The notes under the pieces are model-generated. The model saw only the letters and a list, made by a program, of their open reading frames with translations. It had not been told where the DNA came from and searched no databases. Shown one piece after another: positions 61,717-64,000 of a stretch of 64,000 nt of DNA. Within the stretch, counting starts at the first letter, position 1; each line of letters begins with the position of its first letter. This DNA is from HXMU1420-13 sp024742815 (GTDB taxonomy: Bacteria > Bacteroidota > Rhodothermia > Balneolales > Balneolaceae), in assembly GCA_024742815.1 (NCBI GenBank), contig JANSXX010000006.1:169956-233955 (forward strand), written 5' to 3'. Made by a program: the position numbers and the translations under genes.

Positions 61717-61862
61717 TCGTAGAAAAGTTATGTAAACATATAAGATTGTATGTTTTGATCGTTTTCTAATGTTTGTTAATTTCTTCTAATCGTTGTATTG
61801 CTTGAGATGATTTAAATCCTTACGATTCAACCACCACTCACATTCACTATTATCTTGCTTGT

Positions 61863-62534
61863 ATGAATATTTTAGTTGTTGAAGATGATCCTTCGGTAAG
61901 AACACTTGTTAAAGCGGTTCTTGAACATAACGGAAATACCGTTTCTACCGAGGATACTGTTGCTTCAGGCGAAAAAGCAGCTGTTGAGGGTAATTTTGAT
62001 ATGATTATTCTTGATTTAGGCTTACCCGATGGCGATGGGTACGAATTGTGTAAAAACATCCGCGATAAAAACGTAATAACACCTGTACTCATCCTTTCAG
62101 GCGAACAAGAAGCCGATGTTAAGGTGAAGTGTTTAAGAGTTGGTGCTGATGACTATCTCACTAAGCCGTTTAATACCGAGGAATTGATTGCGCGTTTAGA
62201 AGCCATTCAGCGCCGTACAGAAGCCTCTGGGGATCAGGTGTTATCTTGTGGTGAACTCAAAGTTGATTTACTCAAAAGAGAATTTATGATCAACTCAGAA
62301 AAAGTACAGCTCACCAATAATGAGTTTAATTTACTCGTGTATTTTATTAAGCATAAAAACAAGATTATTACTCAAGAAGAATTAGCGGAAAAAGTATGGG
62401 ATATTCATTTCGATACTCAAACTAATTATATCAATGTGTATATCAGTTATTTACGAAAGAAAATCCGTGAACATACTGAAGTAGATTATATCGAAACGAT
62501 TCGTAAGAAAGGCTTTACTTTCCGCTGCGAATGA
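61863..62534 (+). CDS. OmpR-family response regulator
   Basis: A 223-residue two-component regulator: receiver domain with acidic pair in VVEDDPSVRTL, phosphorylated Asp in IILDLGLPDGDG (about 50-55), conserved Lys in YLTKPFNTEEL, and a winged-helix DNA-binding domain (LTNNEFNLLVYF, SYLRKKIREHTE). No histidine kinase gene is adjacent, so its partner is elsewhere. A terminator follows. Confidence 0.93.
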   Translation: MNILVVEDDPSVRTLVKAVLEHNGNTVSTEDTVASGEKAAVEGNFDMIILDLGLPDGDGYELCKNIRDKNVITPVLILSGEQEADVKVKCLRVGADDYLTKPFNTEELIARLEAIQRRTEASGDQVLSCGELKVDLLKREFMINSEKVQLTNNEFNLLVYFIKHKNKIITQEELAEKVWDIHFDTQTNYINVYISYLRKKIREHTEVDYIETIRKKGFTFRCE

Positions 62535-62556
62535 TCGAAAGAAATTAAACACACTT

Positions 62557-62588
62557 AGGCTGTATCGTTTAACGATGCAGCCTTTTTT
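62557..62588 (+). terminator. Terminator after the response regulator
   Basis: AGGCTGTATCG and CGATGCAGCCT form an 11-bp stem with one T-G pair, followed by a T-run. Confidence 0.88.
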
Positions 62589-62599
62589 ATTTCAATAAG

Positions 62600-63283
62600 A
62601 TGAATCAAGAATTAGTAAGAGAACTCACCACTTATTTAACGGATTTTATTTCTGATCAACGTTTACAAAGAATCGATGAAATTCTGGAGAAACGGACAAA
62701 TTATGTGACCGTAGTGCTCGAGGATTTACACAAAGCACACAATGCCAACGCCGTGCTGAGAAGTTGCGAAGGATTTGGAGTGCAAGACGTTCATATCATA
62801 GAAAATGAAAATGAGTTTGATGAAGCAGGAACTGTTTCGATTGGTGCGCATCAATGGCTTACATTGCATCGGTATAATACACCTAAGCACGATAACCTTG
62901 AAGAATGTTTCTCGAAACTTAGAGAAGAAGGTTACAAGATTATTGCAACTACACCTCATGAGCAGGACTCAAATATTAATGAGCTCAATCTGGATAATAA
63001 AATCGCATTGGTTTTTGGAACAGAATTGAACGGGGTTAGCGAACACGTAAAAGAACAGGCAGACGGTTTTGTGAAAATTCCAATGTATGGATTCAGTGAA
63101 AGTTTCAATATTTCAGTGAGTGCAGCTGTTTGCTTATATGAGTTAACAACACGACTTAGAAACTCAGAAAAAACAATAGCATTAGATGAAGAGTACAAAG
63201 AAGAAATCCGATATCAATGGATAAAGCAGACTATTAAAGCCGGTGATCAGATAGTAAACAAGTATTTATCAGAAAAGCGTTAG
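62600..63283 (+). CDS. trmH: TrmH-family tRNA 2'-O-methyltransferase
   Basis: A 227-residue SPOUT-fold methyltransferase. Motif 1 is NAVLRSCEGFGVQDVHII, motif 2 IALVFGTELNGVSE and motif 3 IPMYGFSESFNISVSAAVCL. TrmH methylates G18 of tRNA; C-terminal residues about 200-227 form the extension helix. The gene is the last one before a repeat-rich region. Confidence 0.9.
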   Translation: MNQELVRELTTYLTDFISDQRLQRIDEILEKRTNYVTVVLEDLHKAHNANAVLRSCEGFGVQDVHIIENENEFDEAGTVSIGAHQWLTLHRYNTPKHDNLEECFSKLREEGYKIIATTPHEQDSNINELNLDNKIALVFGTELNGVSEHVKEQADGFVKIPMYGFSESFNISVSAAVCLYELTTRLRNSEKTIALDEEYKEEIRYQWIKQTIKAGDQIVNKYLSEKR

Positions 63284-63290
63284 GAGGAAG

Positions 63291-63860
63291 GAATCAGGAG
63301 AAAGGAAAAAGGTGAGTTCTGAATTTCGAATAACGATTAACGAATTACGACCGATTTCTCTGTCTGACGGCTTGAGTCCGTCTGACAGATTTTGAGGTGA
63401 ATAGCTTTACTCTAGGCAATCCAATAAAACTCGAGCTAAATACCCGGGAGTGAACTCCCTACTTGCTTATGGTTTTGGTTCTTCCACGATCATAAGCAAG
63501 AAAAGGCTTCAACCTTGGTGTTAATACCGAGGACAAAGGATTCAGGAGAAAGGAAAATGTGGGTTTTGAATTTCGAATAACGATTAACGAATTACGACCG
63601 ATTTCTCTGTCTGACGGCTAGAGTCCTTCCGACAGATGTGGGGAGAAAAGTTTTACTATTGGCAATCTAATAATCACTAGCTAAATATCCAGGAGTGAAC
63701 TCCCTACTTGATTATGTTCTTGGTTCTTCCACGATCATAAGCAAGCAAAGGCTTTAGCCTAGCGATTTGAGTTGAAGGTACACCATTCCGTGTTTTCCTG
63801 CTTTTATGTCAAAAAGTATCAAGAGAAAGGAAAAAGCCGATTTTCGAATTACGTTTAACG
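63291..63860 (+). repeat. Tandem roughly 250-base repeat with REP-like hairpins
   Basis: Two diverged copies (63291-63537 and 63538 to about 63815; offset 248) share ATTTCGAATAACGATTAACG, CTGTCTGACGG hairpin sequences, and the 10-bp inverted pair CTTGCTTATG/CATAAGCAAG (63462-63471 with 63491-63500; second copy 63707-63716 with 63736-63745, one change). A third, partial copy (about 63816-63860) is cut off where the IS element begins. No gene is seen in the 628-base stretch 63284-63911. Confidence 0.88.
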
Positions 63861-64000
63861 TGTAGGTGCCTAGAATAGGTTGACATAAATTATCATTAAA
63901 ATGGTGAACATATGTCGAAGAAGTATTTAAAGCAACGCCGCACGTTTTGCCCTACCTTACGCAAGCAAGTGGTCCGAGAAGTAGAGTCTGGTAAGCTAGG
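63861..64000 (+). mobile_element. Left end of an IS3-like insertion sequence (partial)
   Basis: TGTAGGTGCCTAGAATAGGTTGACA starting at 63861 resembles the terminal repeat of IS3-family elements (TG first, GTTGACA near position 20); only the first 20 bases or so are decisive. It cuts into the third copy of the flanking repeat, and a transposase OrfA-like frame starts 51 bases inside. The right end is outside the window. Confidence 0.72.
63912..64000 (+). CDS. N-terminus of an IS3-like transposase OrfA (partial)
   Basis: The frame from the ATG at 63912 stays open to the window end: MSKKYLKQRRTFCPTLRKQ then VVREVESGKL. The basic start and the LRKQVVREVESGK pattern match the first helix of IS3/IS1-type transposase helix-turn-helix proteins. 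Only 29 codons are visible. Confidence 0.7.
   Translation, partial: MSKKYLKQRRTFCPTLRKQVVREVESGKL

Noticed and set aside
63284..63860. Possible small RNA gene or tRNA in the repeat region
   Set aside because: Hairpins are present, but no tRNA arms, conserved TYC-like loop or promoter-terminator pair could be found.

Overview
The window looks like chromosome of a marine-type member of the Bacteroidota/Rhodothermota/Balneolota (FCB) lineage, most likely a Balneola- or Gracilimonas-like organism. The reasons are: two secreted proteins that end in the same type IX-like C-terminal sorting module (NYPNPFNPST near its start, KMMLIK at the end); promoters of the TTG / TAnnTTTG type; few strong Shine-Dalgarno sites; BNR/VPS10-type, bactofilin and DUF192 proteins; and a moderately AT-rich composition. 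The taxon is an inference from protein style. No rRNA or tRNA gene was seen.

Layout. 1-6.6 kb: the tail of a PDZ-like protein, an LPP20-like lipoprotein and a 1854-residue modular subtilase with a clear terminator. 6.6-13 kb: an AtuA-like protein, then the two halves of a heterodimeric ABC exporter separated by an RNase Z-like gene with an RGG-rich tail. 13-15.3 kb (minus): a tightly overlapping operon of betaine-lipid genes (btaA, btaB-like) plus a SLOG/putative molybdenum-carrier gene. 15.3-20.1 kb: DUF883-like protein, prfB with its programmed +1 frameshift, nadB, coaE, fbp. 20.1-24.7 kb (minus): MFS transporter, DUF192 lipoprotein, BNR/VPS10-type secreted protein. 24.8-37.7 kb: the translation/RNA cluster rimP-nusA-infB-rbfA-truB-ribF, then rpsO-pnp; the usual ribF-rpsO adjacency is broken by a small orphan gene, a decayed copy of the ribF 3' end, and katG with tandem operator-like palindromes.

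38-44.2 kb: repeat-rich spacer, M16 peptidase, asnS, bactofilin, two small conserved-looking genes, holA, an ECF sigma factor with a small possible partner. 44.2-50.6 kb (minus): secreted GH13 amylase, a 599-residue FMN-barrel-like protein of unknown function, a SatD-type gene coupled to a small membrane protein and preceded by three evenly spaced operator-like sites, a small anchored protein and DoxX. 50.8-59 kb: OFA-family transporter, pflB, pflA and a KorAB 2-oxoacid:ferredoxin oxidoreductase, an anaerobic pyruvate/formate and CoA-linked oxoacid module. 59-64 kb: a toxin-antitoxin pair with a frameshifted toxin, decayed copies of the bioB and korB 3' ends, bioB, a Tat-type sugar isomerase-like protein, an orphan response regulator, trmH, a roughly 250-bp tandem repeat and the left end of an IS3-like element.

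The best candidates for something undescribed are (i) the SatD/membrane-protein pair, whose N-terminal domain carries class III cyclase-like metal motifs and whose upstream region has three 21-bp sites spaced exactly 29 bp apart; (ii) accessory genes lying next to decayed duplicates of neighbouring gene 3' ends at two separate places; (iii) the 599-residue NMO-like protein with a cysteine-rich C-terminal part; and (iv) the RNase Z variant with HxDxDH instead of HxHxDH and an RGG tail between two ABC half-transporters.
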